A DNA stretch of 64,000 bases. Origin: Gremmenia infestans (taxonomy: Eukaryota; Ascomycota; Leotiomycetes; Helotiales; Hamatocanthoscyphaceae). Both the position numbers and the translations under genes were made by a program. Positions within the stretch are counted from its first letter, which is position 1. Every line of letters begins with the position of its first letter. This document shows, piece after piece, positions 1-11,200 of the stretch. The DNA is taken from the NCBI GenBank assembly GCA_032629725.1, contig JAFEVB010000015.1, positions 186,001-250,000 on the forward strand. Direction: 5' to 3'. Below the pieces are notes generated by a model. It searched no databases, was not told the DNA's origin, and saw only the letters and a list, made by a program, of their open reading frames with translations.

Positions 1-789
1 GGCTCTGAAACCCGCGAAGAAAGATATAGTGTAGCTGGCGTAGTTGCTCTTCCAGCGGGCTTCAAACTGTGAAGCATTAGGTGTGCTAGTCCTTTTATTT
101 AAGATATCGAAAAGTTCTACGTAATCAAGCGGGAATTTGTTTGGAGATGATCTTGATGCAAGCAAGTTTAAGTAAGTCAGCCTCAAAGCCTCACACATCC
201 CTCCCCTTCATCTGCTTTTCCGTCTTTCGAAGTTTTCAGATAGCACGTGTGGTATATGCCATAAGAGTATATGAATCCCTTACCCCGTAGCACACAATTC
301 AATCAACTAGACACTCTCAATTTCATTATCCAGATACACCTTGGCCTTGCGGATAAAGAAGAGCAATTTAATGTCACGTGGATAAATCCATCTTCGACCA
401 TTTCTTCTGGGCCCACGTCAGTAATTCGAGTACGAGTAATTTGTTGCCATTTCTCGCATCAGAAAACATATAACTTACCAAGGGCAGTTTCTATGATACC
501 CATATTTATATATTCCAATTTCCTATCATTGGAAGCAAAAGCCTATGCTACACCTTAAAAGTAGTGCTCGAGGTCAAATCAAATTCGTTAGATCTAGTCA
601 TTTCAAGATACGACCATTCATCGAGTCCTAAGTATTGCTCGTAGACAATTTCCTATTCAGGCAAGAAGAAATTTTGATTTACAAATCACGATGAGTCATC
701 GAACCTGTCTAGAAGAAGCCGATAAAGAGTATTCCATATAAGCTCTCAAAAGTCCCAAGACCAGCTACAAAAAACATAGCAAAAGCAAA
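1..789. other. Intergenic, upstream of the GNAT gene
   Basis: I see no convincing gene here. Open frames are short, cross several stops and show no family motif. The stretch just before 790 is A-rich, as expected for a fungal 5-prime leader. Confidence 0.5.
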
Positions 790-1514
790 ATGGATTCAAC
801 CAAGTCCCCACTAGTCCGCTTCATCCCCTGGGACCCCGAATCACCTTCCCACATCGCGCTCATGACAGCCCAACGCGTCGCCTGCGGCTGGAAATCGGAA
901 AAAGTAGAAAGCTGGAGAGAAGCACAACGAACCGGCGACATGAATCTCCAATGGATAGTAAGTGCCTCCTTCCTCCCACAGACGACACCTTCTAACACCC
1001 CCAGGTCCCTATTACAACCACTACAACACCAACCCTCCCCTCCGCCTCCGCCTCCCTAACAGACACGGCCCCCACTTTCGGCGCCGCATCCCGCACCCCA
1101 ACCCTCACCCCCTTCGTCCCCGTCGGTCACATCGCCCTAACGCGCAGCTACGAGACGCCCGGGTACATATCCCCGATCCCAAACCTCTACTTCATCTCCA
1201 ACTTCTTCATCAACCCCGCGCAGCAATCCTCGGGCCTCGGCCGCGCAGCCATGGACCTGATCGAGACACTCGCCATCTCGCCGCCGCTGAACGCGCGAAC
1301 CCTAGCCCTGAGCACCGTTGCGGACGATGGCGAGGGCCGCGAGGAGAAGCTCGCTGCGTTTGGGAGGGAGGCGCCGCGGGTGAGCACGCAGAGGTGGTAT
1401 GAGAGGCGCGGGTATGTGCCGTTTAAGAGGGTGCGGGAGATGTGGTGGGAGACGGATGGGGAGGGGAGGGAGTGGCCGACTGAGGCGGTGTTTATGAGGA
1501 AGGATATCAAATGA
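790..1514 (+). CDS. GNAT-family N-acetyltransferase, 225 aa
   Basis: Two exons, 790-957 and 1005-1514, are joined in phase 0 across a 47-nt GTAAGT...CAG intron and give 225 aa. The C-terminal half has the acetyl-CoA-binding signature QSSGLGRAAM (Q-x-x-G-x-G) followed by a helix, and then WYERRGYVPFKR, the late-strand motif typical of GNAT enzymes. The protein should move acetyl from acetyl-CoA to an amine; the substrate cannot be read from sequence. Residues 60-90 are Thr/Ser/Pro-rich and probably form a variable loop. The ATG at 790 gives the only full-length frame. No signal peptide is visible, so it is probably cytosolic. The family call is good and the substrate is unknown. Confidence 0.85.
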
Positions 1515-2257
1515 TGTGCGTCTCGTAATCTTAGAGAGGCTTTGCTTTTTCTAGATGGGAAATGGATCCTAAAGCCTTTATTGGGGATACCTAGCATGGC
1601 CAAGATACGAATAACATGCCTGTCTCTTTAAGGGATAAATAGAAAGCCATTACACTTAGTACCTTTTCAATTCATACTCATAAATGGTTTAGTCCCTCAG
1701 CGCTCACCCCCCTAGCTGAAAGCAACTTAAGTAAGCCAATCCTAGATTCGTTTAACTTGGTTGATAGGAATTTGTGTTTGTTTTAAACATGTATATTTTT
1801 AATCCTATGAATATGTTATTGCTTAAGAAGCTCCTTCTATATTAAGACCGCTAGCTGTGTTTAAGAGTATATCTTAAGAACTTGGATGCTATGTATATAC
1901 TACACTTACTTTAAGAAACGTTTCTTACTTCATACATATTTATGAAATGAAATACTAGTAGATGCTATAGTCTCTTTTAAGCTTGCTTATATATTTAGTT
2001 ATCGATTCTATTTCTCTAATCGATTATGATTAAGTCTAGTTTGACTACTTTATATAAGAATAGTAATATCTATACCTCTAAACCCTCTTATATGATTACC
2101 TAATACAAGCTCCAAGTCGGCAACTTTTTCAAATAATTATAACCTTAGTATAAGCGAGAGCAATTGATATGAAGCGGACTATTATAAGCGGAATAAGGTT
2201 AACATACCGCGAGTCCGATCTACGAAGCCAGCTCCTATCCTAGCTCGCTTGAAAGAG
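1515..2257. other. AT-rich, TpA-rich non-coding block
   Basis: From about 1740 the sequence is strongly AT-rich, with many TpA and few CpA steps and no usable reading frame. This composition is what RIP leaves behind in repeated DNA. It lies beside the LTR-like unit at 2263. Confidence 0.5.
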
Positions 2258-2416
2258 CTTCCTATTGTTTCTAGGCTGTATATGCAGTATGTTTGGGGTG
2301 TAAAGTGCTGGACTTGACTGCTGTTCTATAGTGGGAAGTACGCTGTGTATATAGGGCCCTTCAGGCCCCAGCATGCCTATCATGCATTCCATAGGCTATT
2401 ACATTTCAACACTTCC
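2258..2416. mobile_element. Probable solo LTR (149 bp) with 5-bp target duplication
   Basis: The direct repeat CTTCC at 2258-2262 and 2412-2416 flanks a 149-bp unit (2263-2411) that begins TATTG and ends CAACA. A Copia-type LTR would run TGTTG...CAACA, so the first unit looks like TGTTG with one G-to-A change, as RIP would make. A TATA-like GTATATAG lies inside near 2347. No internal coding region flanks it, so it would be a solo LTR left by recombination. The 5-bp duplication could be chance; moderate confidence. Confidence 0.45.
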
Positions 2417-2997
2417 ACTCCCTTGCTTTGATCTGAAGGTCCTTTTTATCCATAGCACTACTGATATATAAGGTGGTCGTAGTTCTATAGAATTTGGCGG
2501 TGCTTAGGATGCGGATGAACTAAATTGAGTTTGTGATAATTGGTATTATATAAGATGCAACCGCATTGCCAACTTTCCTTGCATATAAGATATTAAGTAG
2601 TTGGCTCTTAGATAGTCATTTGAGTAGCAGATAGTATGGAGTTAAAGGGCAAATAATTAGAGAAGTTAAATTGCAATTTGAGTATATAACAAGCCAAGCC
2701 AAAATATTCAAATAACAGCGATCCTTTCATTCGTATTCATTTTCAGGGCACGGATGGGTAGGATAGGGAAACAGACGCACAATGGGGTGCAGAAGGAGGT
2801 GGGGACAAGTGCTTTGCGAAAGTGCGGATTGCCTAGGTCAACGCTCTAGGTGAGATTGGCTGTAGTTGATCCTGCTTAGAAGTGCTGCCGAGCTTTGATT
2901 TTGTTCTAATGCTCTCAGCTCGAAGAAAGACAACTGTTATTGGATCCTTAAAGCAGGAAGGAATAATTGTGCTTTCTCGCTTACTTCAAAATCATAG

Positions 2998-3755
2998 GCT
3001 ATCTATGCTAAGATTGGGGACGAAATCGACCAGCACTCCTGCTCCAGCAAGGGTCCAAAAACCTCAACGTTTTCCTATCCCACATACATACCCGCTATTG
3101 GCGCACTTTTGCTTCTCTAGACCTTTGCAGTCGCATATTCCAGTTTTTATCTCGGTATAGACTCCGTCGCGTTGCAATCTACTATAGGAGTTAGCCGTAA
3201 GTTCTGGCCTCGTACTGTGATTCCTGAATTTATACTTATATATTTCTAGTTAACGTTGGACCGAGAGTGTTTATTTATAACAGAACATTTGGAGAGGTAC
3301 ACCCCCATGACACCGACGAAGCATGGCAGAGATTCTTTCCGGAGAACGGTTCATTTTTCAGTCATCCGGTCATTGCTCCTACTATGGCGGCCCACTAGCT
3401 TTGGCATCAATTGCACTGCCTGGTAATGCCTTACACTGTCTTGACTCGTCTTCGTAATATGCTAAAGACCTTTTAGAACGGCATTCGTCACGGCTACTGG
3501 GCCGTCCACCAGCTGGCCAGTCATGGCAGAATTCTGACGGGTAATGATTCGTTGGGTATGGGCTCAGAACCGCATATTAGACATTGTTTGGATTTGCTAC
3601 GTCAAACGTTGTTATGTCATGCTGATACGACAGTGGAAGTGGTAGATCAAGTTAAGAGAGGAGTGTCGGGGTTTGGGGTTGAGCATCAATGTCGGGACTG
3701 GGAGCAGTTAAAAGAGTGGACCCAGAAGTGGCCCTTTGAGCCTAACCTGTCATGA
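2998..3755 (+). pseudogene. UstYa-family (DUF3328) oxidase-like pseudogene, plus strand
   Basis: The frame shows the full layout of an UstYa-type protein: a short hydrophilic start, a membrane segment near 3094-3140 (PAIGALLLL, then TFAVAYSS), an intron at about 3190-3232, FGEVHPHDTDEAWQRFFP, LWHQLHCL, an intron at 3422-3475, NGIRHGYW, HIRHCLDLLRQTLLCHADTT and FGVEHQCRDWEQLKEW. HxLHC and HxxHC are the metal-binding-type motifs of the family. These proteins act in ribosomal-peptide and related metabolite pathways such as ustiloxin and cyclochlorotine. Two in-frame TAG codons interrupt it, one in the membrane segment (near 3118) and one at 3396-3398, both consistent with CpA-to-TpA RIP mutation. 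No clean start codon is found. Confidence 0.75.
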
Positions 3756-3943
3756 ATTGCAGATCAAGGGTGTTTTGGAGAACTATCACAGGCGTTTTCA
3801 ATCTGCCGTATGTAGTATTGCGATTCCAGTACCATAAGACAACTTGAAGTCCTCAGTGATCCCGTAATAACCCGCAGCCCATAACAAAGCACATTCAGTC
3901 TTACCCTCCTCACTCGTGTTCTTCAACAGTGGGCGTTTGGATT

Positions 3944-4934
3944 TCATCGCTGCAACAAAGGATTCTTCAATTCCTTCAACTCCTGGCTTGGCAGTACCCT
4001 GTACCGCGTAGACTCCATCAACTCATCCCAATTAAAACATGAATGCATCGTTTTTGTCGCATTAACAACAGGTTGGGGAGCATCAGGTCCCTAGTAGAAA
4101 GTTACCAATAAGGAAACTTCTGGATGACACATTAGACTTGATCTTATTCGATCCAGGCAGTGATCTATTTATATCCATATCAGAAGCGCAACTAACTGAT
4201 AAAGGCAGGTTGATTTACCTGTGTGGCTTTCCAAAAGCCTATTCCCGCTCTCAGATTTATCTTCAAAGTAGTGGTCTTTATACTTCCACTGCCTTAGGAT
4301 CTTCTGTCTCTAGTTGGCATACGTTTGTCAGGAGATTTGGCTGCCAGAACCATATCGGATGGGCTACTTACAACGCAATGCAGTTCGTGAAAAATCCCCA
4401 ACCAGGCCATGTATCCGCCCCCTTCTAGCAGCTCCACGGACGTTCTTTGACTGAAATCCAATTCCTCGGGTGTGACACGAATATTTTGCAGACGGAACAA
4501 GTCATCCCACGCTTTATCGATATCCGGGTGTGGAGCGCCAGAGTACCTACTGCGGGTCGTCTGCAGGTTCGTGGTACTCCTGTCATGGATGACTGGCAGA
4601 TTGGCAATTGCTGATGTTGATCCTATATGTTAGAGCACAGCCATGAATACATGGGTCGGGAAAGAAGATATATATGTGCTAACCATTAGGAGACCAGGGA
4701 GGACTTGATGCTAGTGTGGCGTTTAATGACAACATTTGTGACGGCAGAGTAGCAGACGATGAGAGGAATTTAGACGCAGACTAGAGTCATTATTCGAAAT
4801 GAGGTCTTGACGATTCGATTCTGTGGTGGATAACTTATATCAGTAGACGATTCCTCATTAGAAACATTCTCGTGAGAAGAATCAGCAAGAAATGGTTCGG
4901 ACTTGGTGTTTCTAATGAAGCGGAGTGAGAACAT
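3944..4934 (-). pseudogene. Second UstYa-family pseudogene, minus strand
   Basis: Reading from the ATG at 4934: a hydrophilic N-terminus, a membrane segment (RIMTLVCV, stop, IPLIVCYSAVTN), then a one-base frame change into LSLNATLASSPPWSPNG. An intron follows, then PDIDKAWDDLF, IRVTPEEL, GIFHELHCV, another intron, KILRQWKYKDHYF, a third intron, HCLDRIRSCLMCHPEVSL and HSCFNWDELM, ending at 3944. HELHC and HCLDxxR are the family's conserved metal-site motifs. Defects are an in-frame TAA in the membrane segment, a frameshift near 4727, and a TAG (complement of 4091-4093) where the family usually has Trp. It lies tail to tail with the plus-strand copy. Paired UstYa-type genes are usual in dikaritin-type clusters; no precursor-peptide gene was found nearby. 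Confidence 0.7.
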
Positions 4935-5125
4935 TGACTTTCTCTGCTAGTATTACTAGATTATAATAGGTAATTTGACTAGTAACCTAAGTGTCATATC
5001 TAAGTAGAAGTAAGAAAAGGCCGCGGGGAAGATGCCAGTGCGCTTTATTCGAAAGAGAATTAAAAAGATTATATTTGCTTCCAAGTATACCTCGTGTCCC
5101 CTTTCAATAGCCATCATCAATCCCT

Positions 5126-6335
5126 CTACTCTACATCTGCAAGCCACGGATCCAGTAACAATTCCCTTGCCGACGGTCGATCCCTAGGATCCAGCTTCAT
5201 AATCCTACAAATGAACGTCCTGTCTTCCTCAGCGAGTTCCTTATCCTCCGCCCTAGCAAAAGGCTTCCATTTCTGATTGTCTATGATGTACTGTGTAGCA
5301 TCACCTATAAACTCCCATCTCCCGTCCTCTTCCGGAAGAAGATCAAAGTAACTGAGTGGAAAAGGCCCGAAAAATGCAATCTGCTTTACGAGGACATGGT
5401 TCGGATATGCCTCGTCGTCTGGTTCGGCATCCTTGGGATCGGGCTTGAAGATATGCCAGCCGAAGCCCCAGATCAGGCTTATGAGCTGCGTGGAACAAAG
5501 TTGAGGTCAGCCGCTAGCCGGGACGTACGATTGATCGGTGCTATGAGTTAATTAAATCCAATGCCACGTACTGTTGTACCAAAGGACCAGATGTCAGTCG
5601 CAGGGCCCCATCTCAGATTCAGCATCGCCTCGGGACTCCTGAACATATGCGCTCCGATCACATGCCCGTTCTCTCCGAGCTTCAGGTCATCTTCCGGGTC
5701 CACGAAACACGCGTCGCCACAATCGCCTAGCGCAACCTCTCGGATTCGAGGTGGCCCGCTGCTGCAGTTGCCAATGCTGTAGTTGATGAGGATGTTATCC
5801 GGCTTGACGTCTAGAGTTAGGTGAGTATTAGTCATATCTAGAATCTAAATTATATAACAATGAAGCAATTAAAGAGAGGTAAATCAAAGCTATACCAGTA
5901 TGCACGTAATTAGCCTCATGGAAAGCACGTAACGCCTCAAGGATCCTCTTCGCGACGAACTTGATTTCGCGTTTTCCAAGTCTTTTCCGACTCGATGCGT
6001 GCAAGAGATTGTCATCGAGGTGTTGTAACACTAGAGCTGGTGGATCCAGATCTTGCGTCTCATCCAGCAGCTGGCGAATTCCTAGCTGAGCATGAAAATG
6101 CTCGAGGATGTTGCGTTCGTTGTCTAAGCGATGCTTGGGTGCGCTCTTTATGATCACCTTGCCTAGGCTTGGACTCCTGTTTAGTGTTAGAGGTGATGGG
6201 GGGGGGGTTTAACAGGTAATGGGTAGGGTGTCATACGTACGTAGCGGTCCAGATATCTTTGTGAAGTTGCTTTGAGAGTAAGTAGGTGTCTACTTTCCCT
6301 TTAATGCATTGGCCTGCTTTGAAACCAGATGCCAT
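5126..6335 (-). CDS. Small divergent protein kinase-like protein, 324 aa
   Basis: Four exons (complement of 6241-6335, 5896-6176, 5572-5810, 5126-5485) splice in frame to 324 aa. Kinase landmarks in order: beta-3 lysine in GKVIIK (about 37-42), alpha-C glutamate in NERNILE, catalytic loop HTDVKPDNIL (HRD becomes HTD, with Asp, Lys and Asn kept), GDCGD where DFG is expected (Phe to Cys), RSPEAM as the APE-like motif, DIWSFG of subdomain IX, and DPRDRPSARELLLDPW of subdomain XI. There is no glycine-rich loop: the first exon is short and glycine-poor. ATP-site residues remain, so activity is possible but the fold is trimmed. It is probably a fungal-specific kinase of unknown substrate. Confidence 0.8.
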
Positions 6336-7931
6336 GTTTCAAAGGTATTATCAGATTAGAATCTAGTCACTAGTAAAGCGGAGAGAATTGGCGTAGTTGA
6401 GGTAGATTGCGACGATAAATAAATATTAGGATAGTATGACCGAGGTACTATTTAGAGTTAGAATAGAATTCGGATATAGGAGCTCGTAGTAAGTCCTTAT
6501 CACTATATCAAGTATTAGCAAAGAGGAAAGCCTTTAGCTGCGCATAAATTTCCATACCTCTTTACTCCAGCTTAATTTCACACAGGCTGATAGATTAAGA
6601 TAGCCACTCTAGCTTAATCTCTAAGGGGGCCGAATACGGTAGGGAGGATATTATAATTCGGTAGAGCATCAATAGAAGGGTTTTATCAAACAAAACAACT
6701 ACAAAGAGAAACAAAGCGTAGAAGCGTAGAAGTAGGAAGTTAGGAATAACCTCAAGAGCACGGACCCCTTTATAAGCGAGTTAGATCCATACATAACGTG
6801 ATAGAGGGGCGTCCTGTATATATAGTTTCTAAGTATGGAAAAGAAATACACCTTGGATACTTCTTCTAACGACGAGGAACTTACCTATCAGATAGAGAGA
6901 GGATCTAGAGGAGAGGTAAAGGTATGAATAGATAGGATATCAGTAGGTATGTTATGTTCTAGTGAACATGCATAGGCATGCATATATGTAAGCGTAGAAC
7001 TACACTATACTACATCACAAAAATGCAAACATAAGAAAGTCAGAACCGTCAAGTTTTCTTATATTCATTATTCATACCTATCCCTATCCATACACCTCTC
7101 GAAACCGAAACAGCCAGCTGAATCATTCCATTCCATTCCATACCTAATCTACTGATACAAGGATATATAAAAAAAGTGACCAAGGGAAAAGACGCTGAAT
7201 CGCTGCAGTACATCAAATTTCGTTATACATGGTCATAAACGCAATAGAAAGAAGAGAAGAGGGTCCGCTGCACAAGCAGCAAGCACAGCCTGGATGAAAA
7301 TATCCGAGGCCCCCAAATCGCGGATCTCGACACCCAATACAAAGGAGAGGGCATGTGCATGTGCAATTGGGTAGCTGTGCGACAGTGGATCAAGGTCGAG
7401 CAGCTCTGAACAAGATAACGTTGCGTGCCGTTGAAATTATCAAGCCATCGAACCTTAATGACGTCATTGAAGCGCTATCGAGGTGGAGATGTGGAGACCG
7501 GCCAATCAAAGCGGGGGTGTGTCGTTGTGGCGGCTTGTGAGTGGCGGTGGGGTCGGTCGTGTGGCTTGCATGTTCAAGAAACGGATCTCGCACCGCGTAT
7601 CCAGATTGGCAGTGCTGTGGGGATGGCGGTTTGAACAGGCAAGGAGAGATAAAGATATTTTTGAATATCGTATCGTTTCGTGAATTGAATCAATCAATCA
7701 TGGATGGTTGGGGTGAGTATGGATAGTTCTGAGGGTGGTGGGTGGTGTGGTCTTTCGAACTGAGGATGTTGGTGTAGGAATCTCTGAATGCGCTCGTAGT
7801 CGTCTCTTCATGTTCGTCGTGTGTTGTAGTTCCATCTTCCCATTCCTTGCCATTTGCTTTCGTCGTGTTTTCCATAGATTCGTCGTAATCAGACTTGGTG
7901 GTTGTGTATTTGAAGTCTTCTTCCTTCACCC
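6336..7931. other. Intergenic, AT-rich then mixed
   Basis: A G-run lies inside the kinase intron just downstream (6199-6207). 6360-7000 is AT-rich with no frame. 7080-7930 is more balanced but carries only overlapping short frames with no motif, and probably includes the 3-prime UTR of the CxxC gene at 7932. Confidence 0.4.
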
Positions 7932-8282
7932 TCATTTATACCCCACCATCCTGGCACACCTATCGCAATAATACAGATTATGCCCAAACCGCACCATGCC
8001 ACTCGCACTCGCATCGTCGGTGCTAACACGTCCCAAAGCCAAGTCCTCATTTCCTGCGCGGGCAGTACCAACGACAGTCTCGACACACTTGGCACATCGT
8101 GAACAGCGCAGGGTTTCGACGCGAGGGGCCGAGGAATCGTTGTAGTAAGAGAAGGATGCGGAAGATGAGGTGGATGAGGTGGATGAGGAGTCGGAAGACA
8201 TTGATGTTCGTTGAGATTGGGGTTGTGGACGGTGTAGGCGTGAAGGGGATTTTGAGACGGGTTGGAGGTAGCTGTTGCTCAT
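7932..8282 (-). CDS. Small conserved fungal protein with paired CxxC motifs, 116 aa
   Basis: The ATG at 8282 (MSNSYLQPVSKSPSRL) gives 116 aa. The first half is Ser/Thr/Pro/Gln-rich and probably disordered. The second half carries LRCSRCAKCVE and YYCDRCARMVGYK at the extreme C-terminus; the four cysteines as two CxxC pairs suggest one zinc ribbon. Proteins of this layout recur in filamentous ascomycetes as hypothetical proteins, and I recognise no function. The open frame extends upstream to 8384, but the internal ATG is preferred because the conserved-looking part starts there. Confidence 0.65.
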   Translation of the reverse strand: MSNSYLQPVSKSPSRLHRPQPQSQRTSMSSDSSSTSSTSSSASFSYYNDSSAPRVETLRCSRCAKCVETVVGTARAGNEDLALGRVSTDDASASGMVRFGHNLYYCDRCARMVGYK

Positions 8283-11200
8283 TGTAGCAGATGGAAGTGT
8301 GTTTGTTATGGTGTTGTAGCGTGGTGGTTGAATTGAGTTTCGATAGTGTCTCTCTAAGAGCAGTCTAGGAATTTGCTTTTCCAACAGAGCGAGGAAGCTT
8401 GAGGATTAAATAAGTTTGGGTATCAAGGCGTGCCGTATGATGGAAAAGGCAAGATCAGTCGGTCGCTCCAGCCAGTCGGTTATGATAAGATCCCAATGGG
8501 CTGGTGCAATCGATTAAGATGACGAGTCGATGGATGAGGAGCCGAGGGGTTTGTGGAGATCTTGCAGCCTTGCCAAGATCGGATAAGAAGGGTACTGTAG
8601 AGATCACCAATCTTGTATCTACCCTCCGTACAGTACAGTATCTGCGAGTCTGCGTATATGCAATGTGAACGCGTCGAACGGATAAGTACTGGGATGATGA
8701 TAATGCTAAGGTTGTAACCTCGGAATCCGGTGTACATGTATGTACTGGTATGTAGCTTATTTTGGTGATGCGGTGCAGTGGCAGTGGCAGTGAAATAAGT
8801 GCATGAAGTTACAATCGGTTGCGTGCAGCTTCTTTCTCTGTATTGATTGCAGATATATTTAGAGAGGAGATCGATATCAAATAACAATAATTCCATCTCA
8901 TCTAAGAAAAGGACACACGCCAATGTTTATATTCCTCTTTTCGCTGAATGGATGCCGCGCGCTCCGGCCCAAGCCACGATGAAAACAGTCACTTCGAAAC
9001 ACTCTGCCCCGCTCTACCTGCGTAGCTGAAAACCTTTTAGCTCCAACAGGCACATCCATGCCATGCCGTCTTATGATTCCCATGATTTTCAACGGGTACC
9101 GTTTTCATCCTATCCTATGCCTCTTATCTACCTAGCATGTAGAGCTCGGTACGGAGTACGGAAGTGACAGTTCTCAGTCTCGACTCGACTCTTAAGTCAG
9201 GCCTAGATTCTCAATGACTTCATAAATACCGCCAACACGGTCAATCAAGGGCAAGTCTACCGACATTTTCACAGCTCTAAACTACGCATTAATCAAAGCG
9301 AATTCTATTTCAAGTCTCTTGCATTCATGTCATAAAAATAGCTAGGCCTTTTACTTTTCACGACGAAGAATTTGAACAGAGTAGTTTTCGTATTACCATA
9401 CCTCTCCAAAGGAGAAAAAAGTGTCCTAATAGATAGGCGAGTTTTGGTGCATTATTAGACCACTTTTTTATCCCCTGGAGAGCGTACCTCCGTACTATAA
9501 TTATATCTAAGTAAGTTTTTAATGCCCAAGTGGGGTGGGGTAGAACCTTGCTTAGATCACGATCCTCGGGTTCAGTACTCCATCTCGTACCTAATAGGAA
9601 GGATCTGCGCGAATAAACCGCGGGCGGAGGTAACATGACATGACCTGATGAACTTTAACACGCATTCATGCTACGGTTTGAACTTTAAACTGCACTTGGC
9701 TCGACTGCGGTCAAGGGATACCTCTACCTCTACTCTGTAAGAAGCTGAAGTAGGGTAGGGATTCGCGTTTTTACTTAGGACATCGTATGATGCCGGTATG
9801 ATATTAGTATGATACCATCCATACGAGTGAGTATCTTGAACAGTGTTTTATGCTTGACACGAACCATATGATTACTCCGTATATGCGCGCGCGCTTTATT
9901 ACTACGAAGTACCTAGGTACCTATACCGGAAAAAGGTACAGTAAGCTTCCAAAACAAGCTTCGACTTCTATGCCTATCCGAGAAAGCCGTTTATCCGTCC
10001 CGGTAACTGTCTCACCGCACCGCACCGTACATTTATTTCTACCGAGTAAAATCCCTCTCTTAACAAATCCGCTCGTTCGTTCATCTCTTTATATCCTCAA
10101 ATAATTAATATCGATTCTTTTCTAAAACAAAAATGTGTATTAAGTAAGCGTTCCGTTCTCTAGGCCTAGATTTACTATAGCTCCTCCCTTTCCCTTTTTT
10201 TCTTTTTGCGGTGCGCACATATCCTTCCAAATCTTCCGACACTAGCCTATACCGAGAAGATCCGATCTGCAACCTCCGGATTTTCCTCCTCTCCTATCCT
10301 CTAGATCGACCCGTTCCGTTTTCCTCCTAGGATCTAGATCTGGGGAAAGGCAAGTGCAAGAAAACTCTGTCGATCGTTTGTATTAGTAGATAAATACCTA
10401 AGACAAGGTGCAAGGACGCGTATAATCATTCAATTAAAATGCTCTCTGCTCTGTCCTAAAAATCGCACATTATCTAATCTATAGGTATAGTATATAATAT
10501 AATATGCAAGGCATTAAAGCTGAGCGGGAGGCTGAACGCCGCGCTCTACGAGTATGTAGGTACGCATACTGAATTAACGGACGCTAAACTACCGAAGGTA
10601 TTATATCATGTTATACTTCTCTTGAAATTCTATTTCTAAAATGCTCTACTTGCTTCCTAAGGTAGGTATATAACATTGCTTTCTATCCCTATCCTATGCT
10701 ATCCTATTCTAGGATTCACAGCTATATTTCTTTCCTAATATAAACCCTAAACCCAGATACCTTGAAATAACCAAGCAGTAATTAATTCTTTACGCATATC
10801 TACCTACCTTATCCACTTAATTAGTTAAAGAAAATACCTACCTACCTACCTACCTACGTACCCTTAAAACACTACGCAGATAGGTACGTTATAAAAGCCA
10901 TTCTAGCTATCCTATCCTATCCTATCCCTAGCATCTCCCTCTCTCTCTCTCCACCTTAGGTACCTTACCTTACCTCACCTTACTCGAGCCCCCAATTTCA
11001 TCAGCCTATCACATCCACCCATCCATCCACACAATCAAGATCTAGATCTAGATCCATCCCTAATCTACCTACCTACCTACAGTACCCGTATCTTAATAGA
11101 CCCAAGTCTAGACCCCTAAATAACCTTTTACTCCCTACCATCCCATCCCATCCCACACCCAACCCCATCCCCACATCTCAAAAACCGCACAATACCATGC

